A stretch of 37,605 nt of DNA from an uncultured Collinsella sp. (lineage in GTDB: Bacteria > Actinomycetota > Coriobacteriia > Coriobacteriales > Coriobacteriaceae), in NCBI GenBank assembly GCA_902495545.1, contig CABUXM010000010.1:1-37605 (forward strand). Reading direction: 5' to 3'. The notes beneath the pieces are model-generated. The model did not search any database. It was not told where the DNA came from and was given only the letters and a program-made list of their open reading frames with translations. Within the stretch, counting starts at the first letter, position 1. Each line of letters opens with the position of its first letter. This document shows, in pieces, positions 1 to 7,121 of the stretch. Position numbers and translations under genes: made by a program.

Positions 1-567
1 GAGGCCGGCGCCGATCCCAACCTGGGCCTTGTCGTCTTTTACCTGAGCTCGGGCTTTTTCGTCACGTTCTTTACCGCCACCTTTACACAGCTGGCACCGC
101 GCATGCATGCGCCCGCCCTTTGGGCTGGCATGGGCCGCGCCGCCAACAATGTATGCGCTTTCACCACATCGGGCATCTCGCTTGCCCTCGTGACCTCGGG
201 CAACGTTGCTCTCATCATGATCGGCGCGCTCGTTTTGCTCGTCGCCGCCTGCGCAGCATTCGTGGCAGCCGGCTTGTTCCGCCTGCCCCAAACCGAGCAG
301 GAGCGCGAACATCAACAGCTTGCCGAGGAGGCACTGGCAGCACCGAGTATCGAGGAGCAGCGTCAGGCCTTCATCACCGATCACGCTCTCACCCCGCGCG
401 AAGTCGACGTGCTCGTGGCCGTAACCCAGGACGAACGCCCGCTCAAGCAGATCGCCGAGGAGCTCGGCATCTCGATGCGCATGGTACAGCGCCACCTGAG
501 CTCTATCTACCAAAAGACCGACACGCAGACGCGCGCCGGTCTCACCAAGGTCTTCCCCTCGGCCTAA
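1..567 (+). CDS. Membrane-bound LuxR-family transcriptional regulator, 5' end cut off by the window
   Basis: The frame is open from base 1 to the TAA at 565-567, giving the last 188 residues of a larger protein. The first half is hydrophobic: stretches around residues 8-30 and 55-85 look like membrane helices. The last ~57 residues form a LuxR/GerE-type helix-turn-helix, beginning TPREVDVLVAV and continuing with KQIAEELGIS and MVQRHLSSIYQKT, which are the expected turn and recognition helix. Multi-helix membrane domains joined to a C-terminal LuxR HTH are a large, mostly uncharacterised regulator family in Coriobacteriia (family knowledge). The signal it senses cannot be told from the fragment. 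An ATG at 103 is internal, because the upstream codons in this frame encode a continuous hydrophobic segment. Confidence 0.85.
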   Translation, partial: EAGADPNLGLVVFYLSSGFFVTFFTATFTQLAPRMHAPALWAGMGRAANNVCAFTTSGISLALVTSGNVALIMIGALVLLVAACAAFVAAGLFRLPQTEQEREHQQLAEEALAAPSIEEQRQAFITDHALTPREVDVLVAVTQDERPLKQIAEELGISMRMVQRHLSSIYQKTDTQTRAGLTKVFPSA

Positions 568-570
568 AAC

Positions 571-613
571 AAAAACCACCACAAAGGTGCCTGTCCCCTT
601 TGTGGTGGTTTTT
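571..613. terminator. Bidirectional rho-independent terminator with GGGACAGG loop
   Basis: A perfect 16-bp stem (571-586 pairing with 598-613) encloses an 11-nt loop. One arm begins with five A and the other ends with five T, so it can stop transcription from both sides. It separates the LuxR gene from the convergent kinase-like gene whose stop is at 620. Read on the minus strand the loop is GGGACAGGCAC, related to the loops of other intergenic hairpins in this window. Confidence 0.9.
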
Positions 614-619
614 GGTCGG

Positions 620-1243
620 TTAGCCTTCGAGCTGCGCTACTTTGTAGCGGTAGGCCGCGGCGATAACGTCTTTGCAGCCCTCGCGGCCCAGCTTGGCGCG
701 GTTGACGACGATGTCCTTGCCGCTCGTCATCTTCCACTTTCCGGCACTGTAGCGCTTATAGAACGCCTCGCGCGCCTTCTGCTGCTGCTTGACCAGCTTG
801 GCGCCCTTCTTTTTGTTAAGGCCGCGCTTCTTGCGCACGATCTCGACACGGTCCTCAAAGGGTGCGGTCACCAACACGGCAATGTGGTTGGGGTTGTTGC
901 GCAGCAGATAATCGGACAGACGGCCTTCGATAATGCAGCTCTCGGTCTCGCCCAGATCCAAAATCACCTGGCTCATCTTTTGGAACAACTTGTCCGAGTA
1001 CGAACGTGCGTCGTAACGGTCGGGCAGAAACGCCATGTTCTCCACGGCCAAGCGCTCGTCGTAGGCAGCCATCTTGTCGAGCGACTCGCCCGCGCGCAGC
1101 GACGCACGCACCAGCAGCTCGTTATCGTACAGCGGAATCCCCAACTCGTCGGCAAGCATGCGACCAATCTCGTGGCCCTCGGCGCCAAAGTCGCGCGCGA
1201 TGGTAATGACCACAGGATTCTTCTTATTCTCCAGATCGCTCAT
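620..1243 (-). CDS. Cytidylate-kinase-like protein (AAA-type P-loop kinase fold)
   Basis: A 207-residue protein of the cytidylate kinase-like family. It opens with VVITIARDFGAEGHEIGRML, which occupies the nucleotide-binding position of that family but is not a canonical GxxxxGK[ST] P-loop. Later segments (ESCIIEGRLSDYLL, then a basic stretch with KKRGLNKKKG) match the family layout of a core domain followed by a basic lid-like region. The substrate is unknown, and true CMP kinase activity is not assured. The ATG at 1243 is chosen because AGAAAGGAA lies just upstream; a longer frame to 1288 runs into an intergenic palindrome. It is the last gene of the amino acid ABC importer cluster, 48 bases after the permease gene, so it may be co-transcribed. 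Confidence 0.75.
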   Translation of the reverse strand: MSDLENKKNPVVITIARDFGAEGHEIGRMLADELGIPLYDNELLVRASLRAGESLDKMAAYDERLAVENMAFLPDRYDARSYSDKLFQKMSQVILDLGETESCIIEGRLSDYLLRNNPNHIAVLVTAPFEDRVEIVRKKRGLNKKKGAKLVKQQQKAREAFYKRYSAGKWKMTSGKDIVVNRAKLGREGCKDVIAAAYRYKVAQLEG

Positions 1244-1259
1244 CGCGATTCCTTTCTCT

Positions 1260-1290
1260 ATGTGACAAAGGGACAGTCCCTTTGCCACAT
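1260..1290. repeat. 31-bp near-perfect palindrome with GGGAC core
   Basis: Bases 1260-1274 and 1276-1290 are reverse complements at 14 of 15 positions around a single central base. The centre reads GGGACAGTCCC. The palindrome fills the gap between the permease stop (1292-1294) and the ribosome-binding site of the kinase-like gene. It may be a transcript-processing or attenuation hairpin, or a member of the GGGAC palindrome family seen elsewhere in this window. Confidence 0.75.
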
Positions 1291-1291
1291 T

Positions 1292-1930
1292 CTACGCTGC
1301 CACCATTCGCCTCTGATATGCGCGGACCAGCAGCGAGATACCAAAGTTGAGCACAAAGTACATCGCAAACACCAGGCCGTAGAGCATAAGCACCTGCGGC
1401 AGGTCGATCGCGTGGGCCATCACGACGTTTGCCGTGTACATGAGCTCGGCCACGTTAATGCCCGAAAGATACGAGCTGTCCTTGATGACAGTCGTGCACT
1501 GGCTAAACAGCGCCGGAATGATCGTCTTAAACGTCTGCGGCAGAATGATATAGCGCATGGTGGCAAAGAAGCCGAAGCCCTGGCTCTGCGCCGCCTCAAA
1601 CTGGCCGCGCGGAATCGAGTTGAGGCCGCCGCGCACAATCTCGGCCATAACAGCGCTGGTAAACAGCGTAAAGGCGATGGTCGAAATCACAATGTCCAAA
1701 CCCTGCACCGTAAAGTAGATAAACAGAATCCACAGCAGGTTTGGCGTACAGCGGAACAGCTCGATATAGGCGCTCACCAAAATACGGAACGGGCGGGGCG
1801 CGTAGCTTTTAACGAGCGCCAGCACCGTGCCAAAGATGAGCGAGAAAAAGATCGACAGCGCCGAGATCTCGATCGTCTTAACAAAGCCGCCCCAAATGTA
1901 GAGCAGGTTGGTCGCGTTGAAGATTTCCAT
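1292..1930 (-). CDS. Polar amino acid ABC transporter permease (second subunit)
   Basis: A 212-residue integral membrane protein of the His/Glu/Gln/Arg/opine permease family (BPD_transp_1 fold). Hydrophobic helices are visible around residues 12-40, 48-75, 80-98 and 180-205. The EAA-type loop that contacts the ATPase is seen as RGQFEAAQSQGFG followed by FATMRYIILPQTF. It starts three bases after the stop of the other permease gene, with GAGGAGG in the end of that gene, so the two are translationally linked. It probably pairs with that permease as a heterodimer in the inner membrane. The substrate is inferred from the family only. Confidence 0.92.
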   Translation of the reverse strand: MEIFNATNLLYIWGGFVKTIEISALSIFFSLIFGTVLALVKSYAPRPFRILVSAYIELFRCTPNLLWILFIYFTVQGLDIVISTIAFTLFTSAVMAEIVRGGLNSIPRGQFEAAQSQGFGFFATMRYIILPQTFKTIIPALFSQCTTVIKDSSYLSGINVAELMYTANVVMAHAIDLPQVLMLYGLVFAMYFVLNFGISLLVRAYQRRMVAA

Positions 1931-1933
1931 GCG

Positions 1934-2680
1934 CTAGGCCTCCTCTACGTTGTCGAGCCCCAGCTCGGCCAGGCTCACGCCGCGCGGACGCTCCTTGGAG
2001 CGGCGCTCGAGCCACTGCACCAGCATGGCGAGCGGAAAGCAGATGATAAAGTACATAAGGCAGCAGACGATGTATCCCTGCAGGTAACCGTACAGACTCA
2101 CAAAGTTGTCGGAACGGTACATAAGGTCGCCGCCGGCCACAAGTGCCAGCACCGACGTGTTCTTGACCAGGTTGAGCGCCTGGTTACACAGCGGCGGCAG
2201 AATGATCTTAAATGTCTGGGGCAGCACGATGTACCAGTACGCCTGCGCACGGGTGAAGCCCTGGCTCTGGGCCGCCTCCATCTGACCGCGCGGAACCGCC
2301 TCGATACCAGTGCGGATGACCTCCGAAATGTAGGCCGCGTGATACAGGCCCACACCCAAGAAGCCCAGTACGAACGGCGCAATGCGCACCGGCTGGTCGG
2401 CACCGGTTATGGCCTGCAAAAACTGCGGACCGGCCATGTACATAAAGAGCACCTGCACGGGCAACGGGGTGTTCTGGTAAAACTCCACGTACACGCGGCT
2501 TATGGCGCGCAACACGCGCGAACGAGTGGTAGAGAACACGCCCAGCAGCGTACCCAGCACTAGCGACAGAAGCAGACCGGCAACGACCACCTGCAGCGTC
2601 ACGCCAAAGCCCTCCCAGAAGGGCCCCATGTTTTGAAATGTCGTCGACCAACGGTCGGCGTCAAATAATCCTTCGAGCAT
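1934..2680 (-). CDS. Polar amino acid ABC transporter permease (first subunit)
   Basis: A 248-residue paralogue of the neighbouring permease. The EAA loop reads RGQMEAAQSQGFTRAQAYW and is followed by IVLPQTFKIILPPLCNQ, typical of HisM/GlnP-type subunits. The start at 2680 is preferred over an upstream in-frame start at 2713 because AAGGAAGGAA precedes it and the upstream start would cut into the end of the receptor gene. The C-terminus is charged and cytoplasmic (ERRSKERPRG onward). It lies 25 bases downstream of the substrate-binding protein gene in the same operon. Confidence 0.92.
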   Translation of the reverse strand: MLEGLFDADRWSTTFQNMGPFWEGFGVTLQVVVAGLLLSLVLGTLLGVFSTTRSRVLRAISRVYVEFYQNTPLPVQVLFMYMAGPQFLQAITGADQPVRIAPFVLGFLGVGLYHAAYISEVIRTGIEAVPRGQMEAAQSQGFTRAQAYWYIVLPQTFKIILPPLCNQALNLVKNTSVLALVAGGDLMYRSDNFVSLYGYLQGYIVCCLMYFIICFPLAMLVQWLERRSKERPRGVSLAELGLDNVEEA

Positions 2681-2705
2681 TTGATTCCTTCCTTGGACGA
2701 TGCGC

Positions 2706-3584
2706 CTATACAAGACCCCAGGTCTTGACCTCTTGGTCGAGCCAGCCGTCGGCCAGGCGATCGCAAATCACCTGATCGACCACAGCCGAAAGGTCGCAGC
2801 CCTTCTTGGTCGCCACGCCGTAGCCCTGCTCGCCAAACTTGACCTCGGGCTGCAGCAGCTCAACGGTCTCGTTCATGTAACCGGCCAGCGTGGAGCGGTC
2901 CATGGCAAAGACGTCGATATTGCCGGCGTCGAGCGAACTCTTGATGATGGGATAGCCGCTAAAGGCCCTAAACTCGGGCTTGCAGCTAAAGCCGTTGTCC
3001 TTGATCATCTGCTCGATCAGGCCCTGCGTGGTGGCACCCTGGCTCACGCCAATAACCTTGCCGTCCAGGTCCTCAATCGAGGTAAAGCCCGAACGTTTCT
3101 TGACCATGAGTCCCACGTAGTCGGTGCGGTACGGCGTCGAAAAATCCCAGCTCTTCTTGCGCTCGTCGGTGATGGTGTAGGTCGCCGCGACCACGTCGAG
3201 CTGGCCGTTATCGATCAGTGGGCCGCGCGTCTTGGGCGTTACGTCGGTAAACTCGACAAGCTCCTGGGCGCGGGCCTCCTTGTAGCTCACGCCGAAGACG
3301 GCAGCGGCGATCTGGTAGCACAAATCGACTTCCATGCCCTCAAAGCGGCCCTTGGCGGTGTCGTAATAGCCGTAGCCGGGAACATCCTTCTTAACGCCGG
3401 CATTCAGATGGCCACGCGACTTAATGGCCGCAAGCTTGGACCCCTTGTCGGAGCCCTCGCCACTGGTGGAGTTGCCACAACCGGTAAGCGCGGTCCCCGT
3501 CAACGCGAGCATGCCGGCGCCCGCCAGCTGCAAAAAGTGACGGCGCGACACGGCCGCCCTCGTCATATCCGTCATGTCCATCAC
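2706..3584 (-). CDS. Amino acid ABC transporter substrate-binding lipoprotein
   Basis: A 292-residue receptor of the SBP_bac_3 family. Residues 13-19 read SRRHFLQ, close to the twin-arginine consensus SRRxFLK. A hydrophobic stretch follows, then the lipobox LTGC with Cys36 as the lipidation site. The exported protein would therefore be a membrane-tethered lipoprotein, probably exported folded by Tat (inference). The mature part has the family pattern, including GYDTAKGRFEGMEVDL-like and PYRTDYVGLMVKK-like segments around the ligand cleft. The ligand is probably a polar or charged amino acid. The start could be either of the first two Met codons. It lies between the ATPase gene (five-base gap) and the permease genes, a standard order for such importers. 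Confidence 0.9.
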   Translation of the reverse strand: MMDMTDMTRAAVSRRHFLQLAGAGMLALTGTALTGCGNSTSGEGSDKGSKLAAIKSRGHLNAGVKKDVPGYGYYDTAKGRFEGMEVDLCYQIAAAVFGVSYKEARAQELVEFTDVTPKTRGPLIDNGQLDVVAATYTITDERKKSWDFSTPYRTDYVGLMVKKRSGFTSIEDLDGKVIGVSQGATTQGLIEQMIKDNGFSCKPEFRAFSGYPIIKSSLDAGNIDVFAMDRSTLAGYMNETVELLQPEVKFGEQGYGVATKKGCDLSAVVDQVICDRLADGWLDQEVKTWGLV

Positions 3585-3589
3585 CGCGC

Positions 3590-4321
3590 CTAGTGCAGAA
3601 TCTTGGACAGGAACTCGCGGCAGCGCGGGTTCTCGGGGTTATCGAAGAAGTGCTCGGGCGTGCCCTCCTCCAAAATGCGGCCGTCCTCCATAAAGATGAC
3701 GCGGTCGGCCACCTGGCGTGCAAAGCCCATCTCGTGCGTCACGCAGATCATGGTGATATCTTCCTGCGCAAGCTCGATCATAACGTCCAGAACCTCCTGG
3801 ACCATCTCGGGGTCGAGTGCCGAGGTCGGTTCGTCAAACAGGATGATGGGCTGCTTGGTGCACAGGGCACGGGCGATGGCGATGCGCTGCTGCTGACCAC
3901 CCGAGAGATTCTGCGGATACTCGCCGGCCTTATGCGCCATGCCGACGCGCTTGAGCGCAGCGATGGCGATCTCGGTCGCCTCCTCCTTGCTCTTCTTTTG
4001 CAGTTTGATGGGCGCGAGCGTCAGGTTGCCCAGCACCGTCATGTTGGGATACAGGTTGAACTGCTGAAACACCATAGAGCTATACTTGCGAGCCATCTCC
4101 AGGTGATTCTTTTTGGTGAGCGGCGTACCGTCGATGACGACCTCGCCCGACGTGGGCTCCTCCAGATAATCGACGCAACGGATGAGCGTCGACTTACCCG
4201 AACCGGAAGGCCCGATCATTACGAGCTTCTCGCCGCGCTTGACGGTGAGATTGATATCTTTGAGCACATGCAGGTCGCCAAAGTACTTGTTGAGATGCTT
4301 GATCTCGATCATGTCTGCCAT
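3590..4321 (-). CDS. Polar amino acid ABC transporter ATP-binding protein (GlnQ/HisP type)
   Basis: A 243-residue ABC ATPase. Walker A is GPSGSGKST (residues 37-45), the Q-loop is in SSMVFQQFNLYPNMTV, the signature is LSGGQQQR (139-146), Walker B is IILFDEP (159-165) and the switch His lies in CVTHEMGFA. EMGFARQVADRVIFM and the length are typical of the amino acid importer subfamily. A GGAAGGGA ribosome-binding site precedes the ATG at 4321. It is the first gene of a five-gene minus-strand cluster that continues with the receptor, two permeases and the kinase-like gene. It should hydrolyse ATP on the cytoplasmic face. Confidence 0.95.
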   Translation of the reverse strand: MADMIEIKHLNKYFGDLHVLKDINLTVKRGEKLVMIGPSGSGKSTLIRCVDYLEEPTSGEVVIDGTPLTKKNHLEMARKYSSMVFQQFNLYPNMTVLGNLTLAPIKLQKKSKEEATEIAIAALKRVGMAHKAGEYPQNLSGGQQQRIAIARALCTKQPIILFDEPTSALDPEMVQEVLDVMIELAQEDITMICVTHEMGFARQVADRVIFMEDGRILEEGTPEHFFDNPENPRCREFLSKILH

Positions 4322-4426
4322 GAATGTCCCTTCCCTGCGTTTACACGAGTTGAACTATTGTACGGAAAGAACCGCGTTTCCGCAGCCCACACTACATTCC
4401 CGTAAAGAACCCGCAACCTTTAACCC

Positions 4427-4499
4427 ACTCATTGGGGACGGGCTTAAATGAGTACCCGCTCATTGGGCACTCATTTAAGCCCGTCCCCAATGATTGCCC
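4427..4499. repeat. Paired GGGACGGGCT hairpin units forming a 25-bp inverted repeat
   Basis: Bases 4429-4453 and 4469-4493 are perfect reverse complements. Each arm is also a hairpin unit. On the plus strand ACTCATT (4427-4433) pairs with AATGAGT (4447-4453) around the loop GGGGACGGGCTTA. On the minus strand an 11-base stem with one mismatch (4465-4475 with 4489-4499) encloses the same loop. The element lies between the YqeY-like gene and the start of the ABC importer operon, beside the terminator at 4508-4542. Confidence 0.85.
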
Positions 4500-4507
4500 A
4501 GCCCAGC

Positions 4508-4542
4508 AAAAAGGGGCGCGACCGCAATGGTCACGTCCCCTT
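4508..4542 (-). terminator. Rho-independent terminator after the YqeY-like gene
   Basis: On the minus strand, GGGG-A-CGTGACC pairs with GGTCGCGCCCC around a five-base loop, with one bulged A and one G-U pair. Five T follow at once. It begins 26 bases after the stop of the gene ending at 4569. Confidence 0.85.
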
Positions 4543-4568
4543 AACATCAACTATGTACCGCTCGGCCC

Positions 4569-5012
4569 TTAAGCCAGCTTTGCTCCGACGATCTTTGCCG
4601 CGGCAGGCTTATCGAAGTTGCCGCCGGTGGCCTTGCCGAGTGCTCCCATGACCTGGCCCATCTGCTTCTTGGAAGTAGCGCCCAGCTCGGCGATGACCTG
4701 CTCGATCAGGGCCTCGAGCTCCTCGCCCGAAACCTGCGCGGGCAGCAGGCTCTCCAGAATCTTGACCTGCTCGGTCAGGTTGTCGGTACGCTCCTGGTCG
4801 GTGCCGGCCTTGATGGACATCTCCAGCGTCTCGCTCGTCTGCTTAATCAGACGCTTGATCATGCTGTTGACGTCTTCCTCGGTCACATCGCGGCGCTCGT
4901 TAACCTCGATATTCTTCACCTCGGCCTTGACCTGGCGAATGATGGACAGGCGAACCTTGTCCTTGGCCTTCATGGCCGCGATCATTTCTTTCTGCAGCTC
5001 TTCGTTGGTCAT
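4569..5012 (-). CDS. GatB/YqeY domain-containing protein
   Basis: A 147-residue stand-alone YqeY-type protein. The helical N-terminal part (EMIAAMKAKDKVRLSIIRQV) and the C-terminal part (KQMGQVMGALGKATGG, then DKPAAAKIVGAKL) match the tail domain of the GatB amidotransferase subunit. In GatB that domain contacts tRNA; the cellular role of free YqeY proteins is poorly defined. The ATG at 5012 follows GAGAGGA with normal spacing, so the longer frame to 5048 is not used. It lies 54 bases downstream of the foldase gene and is followed by a terminator. Confidence 0.9.
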   Translation of the reverse strand: MTNEELQKEMIAAMKAKDKVRLSIIRQVKAEVKNIEVNERRDVTEEDVNSMIKRLIKQTSETLEMSIKAGTDQERTDNLTEQVKILESLLPAQVSGEELEALIEQVIAELGATSKKQMGQVMGALGKATGGNFDKPAAAKIVGAKLA

Positions 5013-5066
5013 CTGCAAATCCTCTCTAATAGCGTGGGCGGCACTCACGCGAGCACCGCCCCATGG

Positions 5067-6287
5067 TTACTCAGTCTTCGACGAATCGTCGGTCGAACTC
5101 TTGGTGACGCCCTTCAGACTCACGTTATAGGGTACGTCCTTGGGCATGGGGTTGACGGTGATGTCGGCATCCTTCTTGTACTGCTCCAGCCACTCGCTGT
5201 ACGCGGTGCTGGCCGCTTGCGTCTTCACCACGTTGGAGACGTACTTTTTGATGTCCTTGGGCACCTGGTTGATGTCATCAACCTGATTATCGACATGGAA
5301 GTAGTCGGTGCACTTGATGATGTGGTAGCCATAGGTCGACTCGACGACTTCGCTCACGTCGCCCTTGTTGAGTCCCTCGAGCGCCGTCTGGTAGCTGTCG
5401 ACGAAAGTGGTGAGCTTATCCCAGCCCACATCGCCCTTCTTCTCCTTGGAACCGGTGTCCTCGGAGTACTGCTCAACGGCGTCCTCAAAGCTCAGCTCAC
5501 CGGAGTTGATCTTGTCCAGGCACTCCTGCGCCTTGGCCTTGGCGGCAGCCTTGTCCTCGTCGGAAGCGTCAGAATCAACCTTGATCAGGATGTTCGACGA
5601 GCGGCGGGCGTCGTTGTAGCTGGACAGGTTTTCGTTGATGTAATCGACAATCTCGCTGTCCTTGGGCTTGCTCGTGGGCGCGACGGCATCCTTGAGTTTC
5701 TGCTGCGCCAGACTCTCCTTGAGTGAGTCCTTGTAGGTGTCCTCGGTATAGCCGTAGGTCTTGAGGGTCTTCTTAAAGGCCTTGGCGCCGCCCGCGCTCT
5801 TGCACGCGTCCTTCCAAGCCTTCTCGACCTCCTCGTCAGACACCGTCACGCCGTTCTCCTTCTGTGCCTGTTGAAGCAGAATCTGCTGCGTGTAGGAGTC
5901 GATGAGTTGCTTGCGGTACTTCTTGGGCGTGAGGTCGTTGTCAACCAGATACTGCGCCCAATCCTTATCCTTGGTGTAGCCGTAGGACGTGCGCATGCTC
6001 ATGATCTGCTTGGTCACGGTGTCCTCGGTGAGGTTGGTGCCGTTGATAGTTGCAGCAACACCGCCGGTCAGCTTGTAGCCCGAGGCGTCCTCGGCCTGCG
6101 ACATAAGGCCGGAGCACGCCATCGCCGAGACGGAAAGCAGCATCGCCAGCACGCCGATGACCACCAGGACGATCTTGACGGTCTTAGACACGTACGTCTT
6201 GCGCTGCTTCTTGCGAGAGCTGGAGGCAGCGCGAGCCTGCTGCTCGGGCGTCGGCTCGGGCGCAGGGTTCTTTTTCTTATTTGCCAT
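5067..6287 (-). CDS. Membrane-anchored parvulin-type peptidyl-prolyl isomerase (PrsA/SurA-like foldase)
   Basis: A 406-residue extracytoplasmic foldase. Residues 1-34 are basic and cytoplasmic, and a single hydrophobic helix spans about 36-58. The segment ends SAMAC with Cys58, a weak lipobox, so it could be an uncleaved anchor or a lipoprotein. A SurA N-terminal-like helical chaperone region follows (about 75-225). The parvulin rotamase domain covers about 229-332, with SSNILIKVDS, GELSFEDAVEQYSED, GDVGW and YGYHIIKCTDY as family landmarks. The ATG at 6287 is chosen because GAAAGG lies upstream; the frame extends further but without a ribosome-binding site. It probably assists folding of secreted proteins outside the membrane. 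Confidence 0.9.
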   Translation of the reverse strand: MANKKKNPAPEPTPEQQARAASSSRKKQRKTYVSKTVKIVLVVIGVLAMLLSVSAMACSGLMSQAEDASGYKLTGGVAATINGTNLTEDTVTKQIMSMRTSYGYTKDKDWAQYLVDNDLTPKKYRKQLIDSYTQQILLQQAQKENGVTVSDEEVEKAWKDACKSAGGAKAFKKTLKTYGYTEDTYKDSLKESLAQQKLKDAVAPTSKPKDSEIVDYINENLSSYNDARRSSNILIKVDSDASDEDKAAAKAKAQECLDKINSGELSFEDAVEQYSEDTGSKEKKGDVGWDKLTTFVDSYQTALEGLNKGDVSEVVESTYGYHIIKCTDYFHVDNQVDDINQVPKDIKKYVSNVVKTQAASTAYSEWLEQYKKDADITVNPMPKDVPYNVSLKGVTKSSTDDSSKTE

Positions 6288-6380
6288 AGTTGGCCTTTCG
6301 CATAACGAATCGAACAAACGCCATTGTGTCACAACGCGGCCCCCGCGGCACGCTTGGTGCATTGGGGGCAGGTTAATCTG

Positions 6381-6490
6381 CACCATTTTGGTGCAAAGGG
6401 GACAGATGTGGCACTTGGGGACGTTCTTTATATGCCGGCACTTGGGGACCGTCCCTTACTGCCAGCAGAAAAGGAACGTCCCCAAGTGCC
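6381..6490. repeat. Cluster of GGCACTTGGGGAC repeats (two direct, one inverted)
   Basis: GGCACTTGGGGAC occurs at 6410-6422 and 6437-6449 on the plus strand, and its reverse complement lies at 6478-6490. The outer copies form a perfect 17-bp inverted repeat (6410-6426 with 6474-6490). A further AAGGGGACAG lies at 6396-6405, just after the small hairpin GCACCA/TGGTGC (6381-6395). The cluster starts 15 bases after the PTS IIA stop and fills much of the gap to the foldase gene. There is no convincing T-run. Confidence 0.8.
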
Positions 6491-6504
6491 GACTCAGCCC
6501 CACC

Positions 6505-6969
6505 TTAGAAGTGACGGCGGATGGCGTCGACCATACCCTGGGACGTGGTCTGGCCGAGCACGTCGGCTGCGGCATCGGCGTCCATAAAGATGTTCATGAG
6601 CGCCTGCAGGGCCTCGACCTGGCCGCCCGGCTCGGCGATGCCCAGATTGATGACGATCTGCGCCGGCACCGGAGCGCCCATGCCAGCCATAGCGTTGAAT
6701 GTCACGGGCGCGGCGGGCTTCACCACCGCGATATAGGGCTTGGCCACAAACCCCGGATCGGTATGCGGAATGGCAATGTTTGCCGCCGGCATGGCAAGAC
6801 CCGTGGGATAGGCATCCTCGCGCGTGCGAACGGCGTCGAGCCAACCGGATGCAATGTAGCCACGTGGTGCAAGCTCGCCCTCAAGCCGCGCGAACACCTC
6901 ATCCGGCGTCGCACACTCCCAATCAAAAAACACCAGCTCAGGCGTAAACAGTGCTTCGTTATCCGCCAT
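6505..6969 (-). CDS. PTS fructose/galactitol-type EIIA domain protein, orphan
   Basis: A 154-residue single-domain protein of the PTS EIIA-2 family, closest in appearance to galactitol-type IIA. The segment YPTGLAMPAANIAIPHTDP carries the phospho-acceptor histidine, His69, in the usual IPHTD context. The rest (VVINLGIAEPGGQVEALQAL-like) fits the fold. In the sugar phosphotransferase system this domain takes phosphate from HPr and passes it to EIIB. No IIB or IIC gene is in the window, so it may serve a system elsewhere or act as a regulator. GAGAGGTGAG lies upstream of the ATG at 6969. Confidence 0.88.
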   Translation of the reverse strand: MADNEALFTPELVFFDWECATPDEVFARLEGELAPRGYIASGWLDAVRTREDAYPTGLAMPAANIAIPHTDPGFVAKPYIAVVKPAAPVTFNAMAGMGAPVPAQIVINLGIAEPGGQVEALQALMNIFMDADAAADVLGQTTSQGMVDAIRRHF

Positions 6970-7046
6970 GCGCTCACCTCTCTCATCTAGTCACCTGCGA
7001 CGTTCTTGAATGACCAGTCGTTAAAGACCGTTCCCGATGACTACCC

Positions 7047-7089
7047 AAAACAAAAGGTGGCCACGCGCGCCTTGGCGCCAATGACCACC
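7047..7089 (-). terminator. Rho-independent terminator after purN
   Basis: On the minus strand GGTGGTCA (7082-7089) pairs with TGGCCACC (7056-7063), with one G-U pair, around a GC-rich 18-nt loop. TTTTGTTTT follows. It lies about 33 bases past the purN stop. Confidence 0.8.
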
Positions 7090-7121
7090 CTGACTACTCG
7101 GCTAAATTGTACTGTGCGCCG

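Noticed and set aside
587..2563. Long plus-strand open frame (658 codons) across the kinase and permease genes
   Set aside because: It is antisense to three genes with clear family motifs, has His/Gln/Arg-rich shadow composition and no domain pattern. High GC keeps the opposite frame open.
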